26,745 nt of DNA from the NCBI GenBank assembly GCA_964551975.1, contig CAZKFI010000031.1, forward strand, positions 1 through 26,745, given 5' to 3'. The notes under the pieces are model-generated. The model was not told the DNA's origin, ran no database searches, and was given only the letters and a program-made list of their open reading frames with translations. Every line of letters begins with the position of its first letter. The first letter of the stretch is position 1. The position numbers and the translations under genes were made by a program. Below are positions 1 through 8,429 of this stretch, in pieces. Origin of the DNA: REEB426 sp964551975 (lineage in GTDB: Bacteria > Actinomycetota > Actinomycetes > S36-B12).

Positions 1-58
1 TGGCGAGTACAGATCTGTGGATCGCTTAGTCCAGGTAAGCGCATCGGAGGAGCTCCTG

Positions 59-95
59 CCGGCATCGTAGGTGAAGAGACCTGCCAAGATGCCGG
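59..95. repeat. Imperfect hairpin upstream of the first gene
   Basis: Eight-base arms CCGGCATC (59-66) and GATGCCGG (88-95) are perfectly complementary. Inside them AGGT (69-72) pairs with ACCT (79-82) across a small internal loop. No T-tract follows on either strand, so it is not a clear intrinsic terminator. It could end a transcript entering from the left or structure the leader of the small membrane protein gene. Otherwise 1-230 holds no gene I can support. Confidence 0.35.
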
Positions 96-230
96 AATTC
101 ATCACCGAATTCATTGCGTTTGCACATCTGGGCGGGCTCCGGGTTAGCCTGCCTCTATGTCATCTCTCAACCGTCGGTTGCAGTGACTAGGCCCGCAGCG
201 GGAAGGCCCGTTGCATCCTTCGTCACGAGC

Positions 231-569
231 ATGACCAGTGTGATCCTCTCGCCGATCATGCTCTGGCTGGAGGTGGTGGCTCTGCTCTTCTCCTCCATGG
301 TGGTCGCTGAGCCGGCGAACCCGCTCTTCGTGAAGGCGATCACCGTGGTCGTTGTCGTGGTACTGGGACTTCTCGCGCTTGCTCTGCCGGTTGCAGGCCT
401 TGTCATGGGAAGCCGAGCACGCAAAGTGGCTCAGGTTGAACCCCACACAGGTGCCGGTATGGCGCTTGCCGCTGTGGTGATTGGTGGCGTCGTCAGCGCA
501 GTAGTCCTGCTAGTTCAGGGCTACCTGGTGCTCTGGGCTGCCGGTGTCTGCAGCCTGGAAGGCTGCTAA
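231..569 (+). CDS. Small membrane protein, possibly DUF4190-like
   Basis: A 112-residue protein with about three hydrophobic segments: one near the N-terminus, a valine/leucine-rich one in the middle (around a VVVVVVLGLLALALPVAG stretch), and one at the C-terminus before a CSLEGC tail. Between the last two lies a GSRARK...GAGMALA loop, which resembles the glycine- and basic-rich loop of small actinobacterial DUF4190-type membrane proteins. The frame extends back to a TTG at 114, but that part lacks protein-like character, so I prefer the ATG at 231. Function is unknown. It is convergent with comEA and occupies the place where comEC would normally follow comEA. Confidence 0.55.
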   Translation: MTSVILSPIMLWLEVVALLFSSMVVAEPANPLFVKAITVVVVVVLGLLALALPVAGLVMGSRARKVAQVEPHTGAGMALAAVVIGGVVSAVVLLVQGYLVLWAAGVCSLEGC

Positions 570-636
570 CAGCGATCAGTGGCGCACTCCACGCGCTTTG
601 CACGAGCTACTCTCAATGCCTCCTGACCAGTGCCGG

Positions 637-1449
637 TCACAAGGTCACTTTGGATCGCAGCTGCTCGAGGATCGACGAACCGATGCCGCTCACTTCCCCA
701 AGCTCTTCAAGGCTGCGAAACGGCCCGTTGCTCTGACGCCAGTCAACGATGCGCTGAGCTAGGACCGGGCCAACACCGGGCAGAGCTTCGAGTTGGGCAG
801 CCGTTGCGCCGTTGATGCTCAGGAGTGACCCAGCGGCTCCCCCGGATCCTTGAGCGCCGCTCATTGCAGCTTGGCCACCCTGATTGACCCCAACGAAGAT
901 CTGCTCGCCGTCAATGACGAGCCTGGCGAGATTCACCGTGGCCAATGCCTTGGCCGACTTTGCACCGCCCGCTGCGGCGATCGCATCGTCAACGCGCGCT
1001 CCGGTCGTAAGCCGCACCAACCCGGGCTTACGCACCGCGCCGGTGACATGCACGACCACGATGGAAGGGGCTGCTGTCCCCCACGATCCTGCATCAAATG
1101 GTGCAGCCGTTGACGCGGCGGTGGTCGATGCAATGGTTGTCACCGGGAGCGGGCGCCCCTGCCACCAGGCCCAGGCCGGAACAATTGCGGCTGCTCCGAG
1201 CAGGATGATGAGAGCTCGCCAGGCCCGCCGATCAAGGCGCCAGCGCAGGACACGTGATGGGGTTGGTTCCGCCAGCTCCGCGGACTGGTGGGCAATCGAC
1301 TCCATCCGAGGCTCCTTGGCAGCGTCATCGACCTGCGGTGGTCGCCACTGCGCGGCAAGGAGGTCCAGTCGAGCCTGCAGACGTTCCGGATCTGGTTGCT
1401 CCGGACGCAGATGGCGGGCAAGGTCCGATGCGATCTGTCGTGCTTCCAT
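637..1449 (-). CDS. comEA: ComEA-family DNA-binding competence protein
   Basis: ComEA is the membrane-anchored receptor that binds double-stranded DNA outside the membrane and passes it to the ComEC channel. This 270-residue protein has the expected order: a cytoplasmic N-terminus of roughly 80 residues, one transmembrane helix (around RALIILLGAAAIVPAW), a low-complexity Ala/Thr linker, an SLBB-like domain (starting near VVVHVTGAVRKPGLV), a Gly/Ser linker, and a C-terminal double helix-hairpin-helix DNA-binding domain (INGATAAQLEALPGVGP ... SGIGSSILEQL). The ATG at 1449 is chosen; a GTG at 1467 adds six residues and neither has a clear ribosome binding site. It follows degV by about 108 bases on the same strand. 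No comEC is downstream, which is unusual because comEA and comEC are normally adjacent. Confidence 0.9.
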   Translation of the reverse strand: MEARQIASDLARHLRPEQPDPERLQARLDLLAAQWRPPQVDDAAKEPRMESIAHQSAELAEPTPSRVLRWRLDRRAWRALIILLGAAAIVPAWAWWQGRPLPVTTIASTTAASTAAPFDAGSWGTAAPSIVVVHVTGAVRKPGLVRLTTGARVDDAIAAAGGAKSAKALATVNLARLVIDGEQIFVGVNQGGQAAMSGAQGSGGAAGSLLSINGATAAQLEALPGVGPVLAQRIVDWRQSNGPFRSLEELGEVSGIGSSILEQLRSKVTL

Positions 1450-1557
1450 GGCGAAAAAAGTAAGCACCGAACCAAGCCACCGTCAGCCTGCACCCGCGAC
1501 TGTGGATGACTGCTTCGAGCAGGCGGTGCTGTGGAGGAGTGCGCTTGGAGTTGAGCG

Positions 1558-2427
1558 TCAGAGCTCGGCAGGGCCGACAACCACGGCAACCATGCCTGGG
1601 CCGACATGGGCGCCCACTACGCCGCCCACCGGACATTCGATGATTTCGCTGAGCTCGTCGTCGGGAAAGGCTGAACGCAAGGTATCGACGAGGTCTCGGG
1701 CACGCGCGGCCGCATCGAGGTGCTGCACCACGATGCAGGGTCGCTCGAAGGTCGATGCTGCCTGCTGCGCCAGTTCCACCATGCGCTGCATTGCCTTGGT
1801 CGCGGTGCGCACCCGGTCGCGTTCCACGACCTGTCCGTCTTGCACACCAAGCAGAGGCTTCACCTGGAGTGCATGTCCGACAGCTGCGCGGGCATTACCG
1901 ATACGTCCACCGCGGCGCAGATACTCAAGGGTGTCCACGTAGAAGACGATGCTGCAGGCCTGGGCGACCTGCTGCGCGATCCCCGCAACCACTTCGGGCC
2001 CTTCGCCGCGCTGCGCTGCGATGGCTGCCGCGCGCACCGCAAGCCCAAGACCCATGGCGATGGAACGCGAGTCAACCACGGTGACCGGGATGACGGCCTC
2101 ACGGGCCGCGATCACCGCCGAGTCATGCGTCGCCGAAAGGGCCGAGGAGAGCGTGATGATGACCGCACTGCTAGCACCCTGTTGCGCGGCTTGAGCGATG
2201 GCTCGCGTGAACCGATCTGGTGCGGGCCGGGAGGTCGTCACGTCCTCGAAGTTGTGCAGGGCCCTGGCAACCCGCTCTGCCTGGTCGGCGTCGGTCTCGT
2301 CATAGGGCTGGCCAGCGACGATCACCTGCACCGGCACTACGTCGATGCCGTAGCGCTGCGGCCAGTCGACGGGCATATACGAGGTTGAATCGGTGATGAC
2401 GCGAACACCCGCGCCTACCACGCTCAC
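1558..2427 (-). CDS. DegV family fatty-acid-binding protein
   Basis: DegV proteins bind a single fatty acid; the bacterial homologue FakB presents fatty acids to the kinase FakA. The 289-residue sequence has the family hallmarks: an N-terminal ITDSTSYMP segment (about residues 11-19), a TTSRPAP loop near 64-70, a SSALSATHDSA ligand loop in the middle, a YLRRGGRIGNA segment, and a C-terminal GGVVGAHVGPGMVAVVV strand. The full family length is present. The start is a GTG at 2427 whose GTGA overlaps the TGA that closes the toxin frame to its right, suggesting translational coupling, although the assembly gap just upstream makes this tentative. The placement before comEA is common in actinobacteria. 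The physiological substrate cannot be read from the sequence. Confidence 0.9.
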   Translation of the reverse strand: MSVVGAGVRVITDSTSYMPVDWPQRYGIDVVPVQVIVAGQPYDETDADQAERVARALHNFEDVTTSRPAPDRFTRAIAQAAQQGASSAVIITLSSALSATHDSAVIAAREAVIPVTVVDSRSIAMGLGLAVRAAAIAAQRGEGPEVVAGIAQQVAQACSIVFYVDTLEYLRRGGRIGNARAAVGHALQVKPLLGVQDGQVVERDRVRTATKAMQRMVELAQQAASTFERPCIVVQHLDAAARARDLVDTLRSAFPDDELSEIIECPVGGVVGAHVGPGMVAVVVGPAEL

Positions 2428-2690
2428 GAGAGCACTGTACGGATGGTNNNNNNNNNNNNNNNNNNNNNNNNNNNNNNNNNNNNNNNNNNNNNNNNNNNNN
2501 NNNNNNNNNNNNNNNNNNNNNNNNNNNNNNNNNNNNNNNNNNNNNNNAGTGTCTCAAAGACCGCATGACCACCTAGACCCAATTGGTGGCCACGCAACGC
2601 CTCACGACACGAAGAATGGCCTTGGTGATCCTCAACCAGTAACGCAACTGCAACGCTGGTATCGAGCAGGAGCAACGATCCTTCTGTCAC
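2424..2690 (-). CDS. vapC: VapC-type PIN-domain toxin, interrupted by assembly gap
   Basis: VapC toxins are PIN-domain ribonucleases. The visible N-terminal 47 residues contain the first PIN acid in a LLLDTSV motif (Asp10) and a second in VFET (Glu46), spaced as in the family. The rest is lost in 100 N placed at a scaffold join, so the remaining catalytic aspartates and the true length (family about 130 residues) are unknown. After the gap a few residues and a TGA at 2424-2426 stay open in the nominal frame, but since the gap size is arbitrary that frame is only a guess. The ATG at 2690 overlaps the antitoxin stop by four bases (ATGA), the usual coupling in such operons. Confidence 0.75.
   Translation of the reverse strand: MTEGSLLLLDTSVAVALLVEDHQGHSSCREALRGHQLGLGGHAVFETXXXXXXXXXXXXXXXXXXXXXXXXXXXXXXXXXXTIRTVLS
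2448..2547. other. Assembly gap (100 N)
   Basis: Exactly 100 undetermined bases, the conventional filler for a join of unknown size. It falls inside the toxin gene. The real missing length, and whether other genes lie there, cannot be known. Confidence 1.
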
Positions 2691-2920
2691 GGACGCCCAT
2701 CATCAACAAGCCCACGCACCTCGGCGTCCGTGACCGGCGTGCCCTGAGCAGGAATGATGTGCAGCCCATCGCGCTCTTCGAACCCGGAGTGCATGACTGC
2801 CTCCACGATGATTCGTGTGCCTTCCACATGTAGTTCCACTGGTCCGGCAGTCAGTCCCACAGCGTCGCGCATCGCCTTGGGTAGCACCAGCCGACCGGCC
2901 GGGTCGATGGTGGTCTTCAT
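2687..2920 (-). CDS. vapB: VapB-type antitoxin, AbrB/MazE DNA-binding fold
   Basis: A 77-residue protein opening with a swapped-hairpin AbrB motif: MKTTIDPAGRLVLPKAMRDA, where GRLVLPK is the typical DNA-contacting turn. The C-terminal half (after about residue 40) should bind and neutralise the PIN toxin encoded immediately downstream; the two genes overlap by four bases. The pair sits between a YcaQ-like gene and degV on the same strand, so it looks inserted into an otherwise conserved housekeeping run. A palindrome overlaps its start codon and is a likely autoregulatory operator (listed separately). Confidence 0.85.
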   Translation of the reverse strand: MKTTIDPAGRLVLPKAMRDAVGLTAGPVELHVEGTRIIVEAVMHSGFEERDGLHIIPAQGTPVTDAEVRGLVDDGRP

Positions 2921-2935
2921 GCCATGAAGTTACCA
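2911..2935. promoter_or_regulatory. Palindrome over the vapB start, candidate operator
   Basis: CTTCATG (2915-2921) and CATGAAG (2923-2929) are perfect arms around one base, and TGGT (2911-2914) mirrors ACCA (2932-2935) with two extra bases on one side. The dyad covers the antitoxin ATG (2918-2920). AbrB-type antitoxins commonly repress their own operon through such dyads, so autoregulation is inferred. Binding is not shown by sequence alone. Confidence 0.5.
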
Positions 2936-2971
2936 TTGCCTTGGCAGTCTGCGACCGTTCTTGAGTCGTCG

Positions 2972-4213
2972 CTACTGCCGCCCCTTTTGCGCGGACCTGA
3001 GCGTCCGCTGTAGATCTGGTGCGCTTGACGCTGGGCGCACCGTACCGAGCCGGATATCCGTGGCCTGTACCCATGCGGCGGCCTCGACCAAGGCTTCTGC
3101 GGTGCCGGTGATGGTGCTCGGACGATCGTCGTGCAGTGTTACCCGGTCTGCGACCAGGGTGCTGCTTTCACGCTTGGGGTCGACCCGGGCAACGAGTTCG
3201 CCTCGATGCAGGACCGGCATTGCGAAGTAGCCGTGCTCGCGTTTGGCGGCCGGGGTGTAGGCCTCAAGGCGATGAGTAATGCCGAATAGTCGCTCGACAC
3301 GATCGCGAAACCAGATGAGGGAATCGAAGGGCGAGAGCAGCGTCGTGCGCGAAGTCACTGCGCCACGCGCTGGAACTCCTGCCATCAACTGCCTGGCGAT
3401 CTCCGGCGTCGTCCAGGCTGGTTTCGTCCAGCCGTGAACCTGCACTGGCACCAGACTCGCGTCAGCGGCAAGAGTCGAGATCTGCCCGGCGTTGAGTCGG
3501 TGGACATCGGCGATGTCAGCCGCGGTTCCGATACCCACGGTTTCGGCAGCGGCACGCACCAAGGCAACCTGACAGGCGTGATCAGTAGGTCCGGCAATGC
3601 CGTTGTCATCCACCCAATCTTTGGCTGGCGTGGTGACGACAGCGGGTAGGGCACGCTCGGGCAGGTCGTACACCCGGCGCCAGCCCACGCGGCGGGCGCA
3701 GGTCACCTGCCCAACCAGGAGCAACCACTCCAGGGCAGTCTTGGCATCCGACCACTGCCACCATCCAGCACTGCGTCGAGCACCACCAAGTTCACTGACG
3801 GTCAGGGGACCATCGCCGCGCAGTCGGTCGAGCACGCTGCGCAGGGTGCGCTCAGAAGGAGCATCCGACCACTGACAGCCGCGTCGAGCGTGGTGGCGGC
3901 GACGAAAGGCGAACAGCGGCCAGGAGCTTGCCGGCAGGATGCAGGCCGCGTGTGACCAGTACTCGAAGCACTCCCCCTCCCAGTACGCGGCTTCGATGGC
4001 TGCACGTGGAATAGCCCCGAGGCGTGCATAGGCGATGAGTTCGTGGGAGCGTGCCAGCACGCTGATGGTGTCCAACTGCACAGCACCCAGCCGGCCCACC
4101 ATCGCCAACACCGTTTGCGCGGGAGGTTGCCCATCAGGTGTCTTGAGAAGACCTTGCTGCTGCAGAGCAATGCGACGTACCTGAGCAGGGGTGACCTGCA
4201 GGACGTCGATCAG
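2972..4213 (-). CDS. Winged-helix YcaQ-like DNA-binding protein (HTH_42 family)
   Basis: Related to YcaQ/AlkZ-type winged-helix proteins, some of which are DNA glycosylases that unhook interstrand crosslinks. Family features include QLDTISVLARSHELIAYARLG near the N-terminus, a winged-helix region in the middle (SDAKTALEWLLLVGQVTCARRVGWRRVYDLPER), and the C-terminal LLSPFDSLIWFRDR...FGITHRLEAYTPAAKREHGYF block. The first GTG (4111) would remove the family's N-terminal helix; homologous sequence (VTPAQVRRIALQQQGL) continues upstream without stops, but contains no ATG, GTG or TTG. The best start is a CTG at 4213 whose CTGA overlaps the leuS stop, with AGGA four to five bases upstream; this gives 413 residues. 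A missed start through sequence error cannot be excluded. It follows leuS and is probably co-transcribed with it. Confidence 0.8.
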   Translation of the reverse strand: MIDVLQVTPAQVRRIALQQQGLLKTPDGQPPAQTVLAMVGRLGAVQLDTISVLARSHELIAYARLGAIPRAAIEAAYWEGECFEYWSHAACILPASSWPLFAFRRRHHARRGCQWSDAPSERTLRSVLDRLRGDGPLTVSELGGARRSAGWWQWSDAKTALEWLLLVGQVTCARRVGWRRVYDLPERALPAVVTTPAKDWVDDNGIAGPTDHACQVALVRAAAETVGIGTAADIADVHRLNAGQISTLAADASLVPVQVHGWTKPAWTTPEIARQLMAGVPARGAVTSRTTLLSPFDSLIWFRDRVERLFGITHRLEAYTPAAKREHGYFAMPVLHRGELVARVDPKRESSTLVADRVTLHDDRPSTITGTAEALVEAAAWVQATDIRLGTVRPASSAPDLQRTLRSAQKGRQ

Positions 4214-6669
4214 GGTTCCTGCAGGACGATGTTCACCAACTTGGGTGGGCGCACGATCACAGTGCGAAGAGCGCGATCACCAACAGCGTCAGAAACCGAA
4301 GCTAGCGCCAGGGCCTGCAGGTCCTCACTGCTGATCTGTGGTGAGACCTCGAGGCGCTCGCGCACCTTGCCACCGACCTGCACCACACAGGTCACGGTGT
4401 CCTCCACAAGCAGACTCGGATCAACCTTCGGCCAGCCAGCTCGCGCGACCGACGGCTGGTGGCCTAGGCGAGCCCACATATCTTCAGCCGTATACGGCGC
4501 AACCAGCGAGAGCATGATGGCCACAGCCTCAGCGGCTTCGCGCACGGCTGGATCCGCTGGTCCGCAGCCAGAGTCGATTGCCTTGCGGGCGGCATTGACC
4601 AGTTCCATCATGCGCGCCACCGCAACGTTGAAGCGATAGGTCTCGACGGCAGCCGCTGCGTCGTGCAGCGCGCGATGGGTCGCACGGCGCAGTTGCAGAT
4701 CACCGGTCGTTGGGTCGGCACCCACCGGGACTGTGACGTCTCCGGCCAGTCGCCAGGCGCGCGCCAGGAACTTGCGCGAACCCGATGGTGAAACATCCGC
4801 CCAGTCGACGTCGTCCTCGGGCGGACCGGAGAACACCATGGACAGTCGGATGGCGTCGACGCCGTGTTCGGCGAGTTCATCCGACAGACGCACGACATTG
4901 CCACGGCTCTTGCTCATTGCAGAACCGGCCATGATCACCATGCCCTGGTTGAGCAGGCGCGTGAACGGCTCAGTGAAGGTCACCAGCCCCATGTCATAGA
5001 GCACTTTGGTGAAGAATCGGCTGTAGAGCAGGTGCAGGATCGCGTGCGTCACCCCGCCGACGTACTGATCCACCGGCAGCCACTGTGCGACCTTGGCCGG
5101 GTCGAAGGCGTTCGCCGCGTCCTGGGGGTCCACGTAGCGCAGGTAGTACCAGGACGAATCCACGAACGTATCCATGGTGTCCGGATCACGGCGAGCTGGG
5201 CCACCGCAGCGGGGGCAGGCCACCTCAGCCCAGGCTGTCGCGGCACCGAGCGGCGACGACCCTTTCGGCTTCAGGTCCAAACCCTCGGCCGGCGGCAACG
5301 TCACGGGAAGTTGATCGAGCGGGACCGGAACCTCACCACATGCAGGACAGTGGACAATGGGAATTGGCGTCCCCCAGTAGCGCTGGCGGGAGATCAGCCA
5401 ATCACGCAGCCGGTAGTTGACCGCCGCGCGTGCGGCACCTTGCGCGGCCAGGATCTCGATGATGCGCGAGATCGCCTCTGCTTTGTCCAAGCCATCCAAT
5501 GGGCCGGAGTTCACATGCGGGCCATCATCGACGGTAGCGACACCGGTACTCACCGGATCCTCGCCGGCATCGACCACCACCCGCACCGGGAGATCGAAGG
5601 TGCGGGCGAAATCCAGGTCACGCTGGTCATGCGCGGGAACAGCCATGATCGCTCCGGTGCCATATTCGGCTAGGACGTAGTCGGCCGCCCAGATCGGGAG
5701 CCGCTCGCCGTTGACTGGATTGATCGCGAAGCGCTCTAGGAAAACACCGGTCTTTGCTCGTGAGGAGTCCAGACGATCCATCTCGGAGGTTTGCTTGACC
5801 TGATCCAGGTAGGCCTCGAACTGCGCCTGGGCTGACGTACCAGCGGCCAACTCGGCGGCCAGTTCAGAATCGGCGGCGACGACGAAGAAGGTTGCACCGT
5901 AGAGCGTGTCTGGTCGGGTTGTGTAGACGGTGACCGGCTCTTCTCGACCCTCAACAATGAAGTCGACCTCGGCGCCGGTGGATCGTCCAATCCAATTGCG
6001 CTGCATCAGCAGCACTTTTTCCGGCCAGTTGCCTTCCAACTGGGCCATATCGTCCAGTAGACGTTCGGCGTACTCAGTGATGCGCAGGTACCACTGCGTC
6101 AGCTTCTTCTTGGTGACCTGCGTATCGCAGCGTTCGCAGGCCCCTGCGACAACCTGCTCATTGGCAAGCACCGTCTGGCACTGCGGGCACCAATTGACGG
6201 CGCTGTCTTTGCGGTAAGCCAGGCCTCGCTCATACATCTGCAGGAAGAACCACTGGTTCCAGTGGTAGTACTCGGGGTCACAGGTATTGAGCACCCGGTC
6301 CCAGTCGAAGGAGCAGGCATAGCGCCGCATTGAGGCCTTCTGCTGGGCGATGTTCTCGTAGGTCCAGCGCACTGGATCCTCACCACGCTTGATTGCAGCG
6401 TTTTCGGCAGGCAGGCCGAATGCATCCCACCCGATCGGGTGCATGACATTGAATCCGCGTTGCACCCAGTAGCGCGCAATCACGTCACCGAGGGCGTAGG
6501 CCTCGGCATGGCCCATATGAAGGTCACCGGATGGATACGGGAACATGTCCAACACGTATTTATGGGGCCTGGGGTCATCGGGGATGCCGGAGCGGAAGGG
6601 CGCCAAGTCGTCCCAGACGGGCAGCCAGCGTTCCTGGATTGCCTCGAAGTCATAGGTGGCTTCAGTCAT
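4210..6669 (-). CDS. leuS: Leucyl-tRNA synthetase
   Basis: Class I aminoacyl-tRNA synthetase that charges tRNA-Leu in the cytoplasm. The 819-residue protein has the HIGH-type signature FPYPSGDLHMGH (HMGH at 51-54), the KMSKS-type loop MSKSRGNVV (585-588 onward), and zinc-knuckle cysteines at 161/164 and 178/181, with a second pair of CPxC motifs further on (CPACGEVPVP and CPRCGG). The editing domain lies between (TTRPDTLYGATFFV, then GTGAIMAVPAHDQRD), and the anticodon-binding and C-terminal domains complete the usual length. The start is the ATG at 6669. It is followed directly by the YcaQ-like gene, and an OctT-like gene lies 34 bases upstream on the same strand. Confidence 0.98.
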   Translation of the reverse strand: MTEATYDFEAIQERWLPVWDDLAPFRSGIPDDPRPHKYVLDMFPYPSGDLHMGHAEAYALGDVIARYWVQRGFNVMHPIGWDAFGLPAENAAIKRGEDPVRWTYENIAQQKASMRRYACSFDWDRVLNTCDPEYYHWNQWFFLQMYERGLAYRKDSAVNWCPQCQTVLANEQVVAGACERCDTQVTKKKLTQWYLRITEYAERLLDDMAQLEGNWPEKVLLMQRNWIGRSTGAEVDFIVEGREEPVTVYTTRPDTLYGATFFVVAADSELAAELAAGTSAQAQFEAYLDQVKQTSEMDRLDSSRAKTGVFLERFAINPVNGERLPIWAADYVLAEYGTGAIMAVPAHDQRDLDFARTFDLPVRVVVDAGEDPVSTGVATVDDGPHVNSGPLDGLDKAEAISRIIEILAAQGAARAAVNYRLRDWLISRQRYWGTPIPIVHCPACGEVPVPLDQLPVTLPPAEGLDLKPKGSSPLGAATAWAEVACPRCGGPARRDPDTMDTFVDSSWYYLRYVDPQDAANAFDPAKVAQWLPVDQYVGGVTHAILHLLYSRFFTKVLYDMGLVTFTEPFTRLLNQGMVIMAGSAMSKSRGNVVRLSDELAEHGVDAIRLSMVFSGPPEDDVDWADVSPSGSRKFLARAWRLAGDVTVPVGADPTTGDLQLRRATHRALHDAAAAVETYRFNVAVARMMELVNAARKAIDSGCGPADPAVREAAEAVAIMLSLVAPYTAEDMWARLGHQPSVARAGWPKVDPSLLVEDTVTCVVQVGGKVRERLEVSPQISSEDLQALALASVSDAVGDRALRTVIVRPPKLVNIVLQEP

Positions 6670-6703
6670 GGCGTGTGCACGTTACCCGATGACGAGTGGA
6701 GCA

Positions 6704-7435
6704 TCAGCGCTGGCCGGTGACCGTGAGGGCGCGGGCCAGGGCCTCGCCCACGCGCTCATGCGTTGCCCATGCCCAGTGCAGCCCATCCGGATTGGCGAAG
6801 CCGGATGCCAGATCCGGTTGCACGAGGGGATCAAGGTCTACGAACTGCACCTGGTGCCCCTTGGCCCAACTCCGCGCAGCCGCAACGGCGGGAGCATGGG
6901 TCCGCTGCACTGGATAGGTGCGGGCATTCCATGGCGATGGCCCCATGAGCACTACTGGGATTCCCGGACGCCAGTGCCGTACGGCCGTAATGATCCGGTC
7001 GAGGTAGCGATCCGTTGCTGCCTGCGGAAGTTGACGAAGCCACCCACTCAGCAGGCGGATGCCCCATGGAGATCCACGGTGATAAGCGCGTCGAGTGACG
7101 CGACGAAGCCCACCCGGACGCAAGTAGGGGATGGAATCACGCCACCACGTGGGGATGGCAGCCGGCAGCTGGTCCATACCGCCTACCCCGATAACAAACG
7201 CATCCGCGCGATGGACGTACACCCCGAACGCCATCGGATCCTTGGTCAAGGCCCACCAGGCATCCCGGGCAGTCCACCCCTGACGCGCCAGGAGGTCAAC
7301 CTGCACCCGTCCCCAGCCACTCTTGCTGAGCGCCTCTGCACACACGTTCGGATAAAGGCGTGTATCAGTGGGCGGTACTGGTTGGCCGGGACCCTGAAAC
7401 GACAGGGAGTCAGCTAGGACGAACAGGTGCTTCAC
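6704..7435 (-). CDS. SGNH-fold acyltransferase/hydrolase, OctT-like
   Basis: The N-terminal FVLADSLSFQGP carries the GDSL-type nucleophile serine (Ser10 from this start), GVGGMDQLP is the middle oxyanion block, and NPDGLHW near the end supplies the Asp/His pair. The sequence pattern (TDTRLYPNVCAEAL, GWTARDAWWALTKDP, YLRPGGLRRVTRRAY) closely resembles the mycobacterial diglucosylglycerate octanoyltransferase (Rv2418c), which acylates a precursor of methylglucose lipopolysaccharide. The same role here is inference; other acyl acceptors are possible. I chose the GTG at 7435 (243 residues) because family members begin near this point; the frame runs to 7516 but then abuts the divergent transporter gene. 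A GpgP-like phosphatase, its mycobacterial neighbour, is found about 14.4 kb away in this window. Confidence 0.8.
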   Translation of the reverse strand: MKHLFVLADSLSFQGPGQPVPPTDTRLYPNVCAEALSKSGWGRVQVDLLARQGWTARDAWWALTKDPMAFGVYVHRADAFVIGVGGMDQLPAAIPTWWRDSIPYLRPGGLRRVTRRAYHRGSPWGIRLLSGWLRQLPQAATDRYLDRIITAVRHWRPGIPVVLMGPSPWNARTYPVQRTHAPAVAAARSWAKGHQVQFVDLDPLVQPDLASGFANPDGLHWAWATHERVGEALARALTVTGQR

Positions 7436-7518
7436 TCTCGTATCGTGCCGCCTACCTGGCATTCGGGCATGCGGTGGTAACGAGGTGACCTTCACCGGCC
7501 ATTCGTTACTCTCCATTG

Positions 7519-8397
7519 GTGTCGAGGCGCGGATGGCTGCTATTCATCGCGATGGGTCTGATTTGGGGCACGCCATACCTGCTGATCAAGGTCAGCGTCG
7601 AATGGCTCTCACCATCTGTCATCGTGTTCGGCAGAGTTGCGCTTGCTGCGATCATCCTGTTGCCGATTGCAGCGGCGACCGGAGCACTACGCGACCTGCA
7701 TCGGCACTGGCGAGCGATTCTCGCGTTCGCCGTTATCGAACTGACTTTCCCCTTCATTGCGCTCACGTGGGCGGAGGAACGACTCTCCAGTTCACTCACG
7801 GCACTAGTCATTGCCAGTGTGCCCCTGGTGGCAGCACTCCTCGGGCGAGCGCTGCGGCCGAATGATCGACTCACGCCGATCCGGGTTACTGGCTTGGCTA
7901 TCGGCATCGCCGGTGTCGCGGCCCTGGTCGGACTAGACATTGAGGTCGGGACAGTGACGGCCGTGGCTGCATTGATCATCACGGTGTTGGGTTATGCGAT
8001 TGGCCCTTTCATCGTCGATGGACCACTGAAGGGAGTACCCAGCCTTGGCGTGATTGCTGTGGCCATGACCATCAATTCGGTTATTTACGCCCCATTCGTT
8101 GTAGCAACCTGGCCGACCGAGGCGGTTCCAGCTCAGGCCTGGGTATCGGTGGCTGCCCTGGGAATCGTCTGCACTGCCTTGGCCTTCATCATTTTCTTTG
8201 CACTCATCAACGAGGTCGGGGCCTCACGCACAACGGTGATCACCTTCATAAATCCGGCAGTCGCGGTGATCCTCGGTGTCATCGTTCTCAGTGAGCCGAT
8301 AACCGCTGGCATCGCACTAGGTTTTCCTCTGGTGATCCTTGGCTCGATTCTGGCGACGCGGCGAGCGCCCGTAGTTGAGGTCGAACCACACGCGTGA
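7519..8397 (+). CDS. EamA/DMT-family membrane transporter
   Basis: A drug/metabolite-transporter-superfamily permease of about 292 residues and ten predicted transmembrane helices in two homologous EamA halves. The first half opens with WLLFIAMGLIWGTPYLLIKVS and includes the typical LTWAEERLSSSLTALVIASVPLVAALLG segment. The second half carries the matching FFALINEVGASRTTVITFINPAVAVILGVIVLSEP segment. The substrate cannot be predicted; members export amino acids, nucleotides or other metabolites. A GTG at 7519 is taken as start, with a TTG one codon earlier as the alternative. It is divergent from the OctT-like gene and convergent with the HAD phosphatase. Confidence 0.9.
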   Translation: MSRRGWLLFIAMGLIWGTPYLLIKVSVEWLSPSVIVFGRVALAAIILLPIAAATGALRDLHRHWRAILAFAVIELTFPFIALTWAEERLSSSLTALVIASVPLVAALLGRALRPNDRLTPIRVTGLAIGIAGVAALVGLDIEVGTVTAVAALIITVLGYAIGPFIVDGPLKGVPSLGVIAVAMTINSVIYAPFVVATWPTEAVPAQAWVSVAALGIVCTALAFIIFFALINEVGASRTTVITFINPAVAVILGVIVLSEPITAGIALGFPLVILGSILATRRAPVVEVEPHA

Positions 8398-8429
8398 TCC
8401 ACACCCGCGTACAGAGGGCATCATCACCC

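Noticed and set aside
85..120. Direct repeat of GAATTCAT near the left edge
   Set aside because: Only two short copies, no flanking structure or gene context; chance is sufficient.
884..1942. Long plus-strand open frame (352 codons) across comEA and degV
   Set aside because: It is the reverse shadow of two clear minus-strand genes; its Arg/Ser/Ala-rich translation matches no protein family.
4864..5673. Plus-strand open frame of 269 codons inside leuS
   Set aside because: Antisense to the leucyl-tRNA synthetase catalytic region; no family features.
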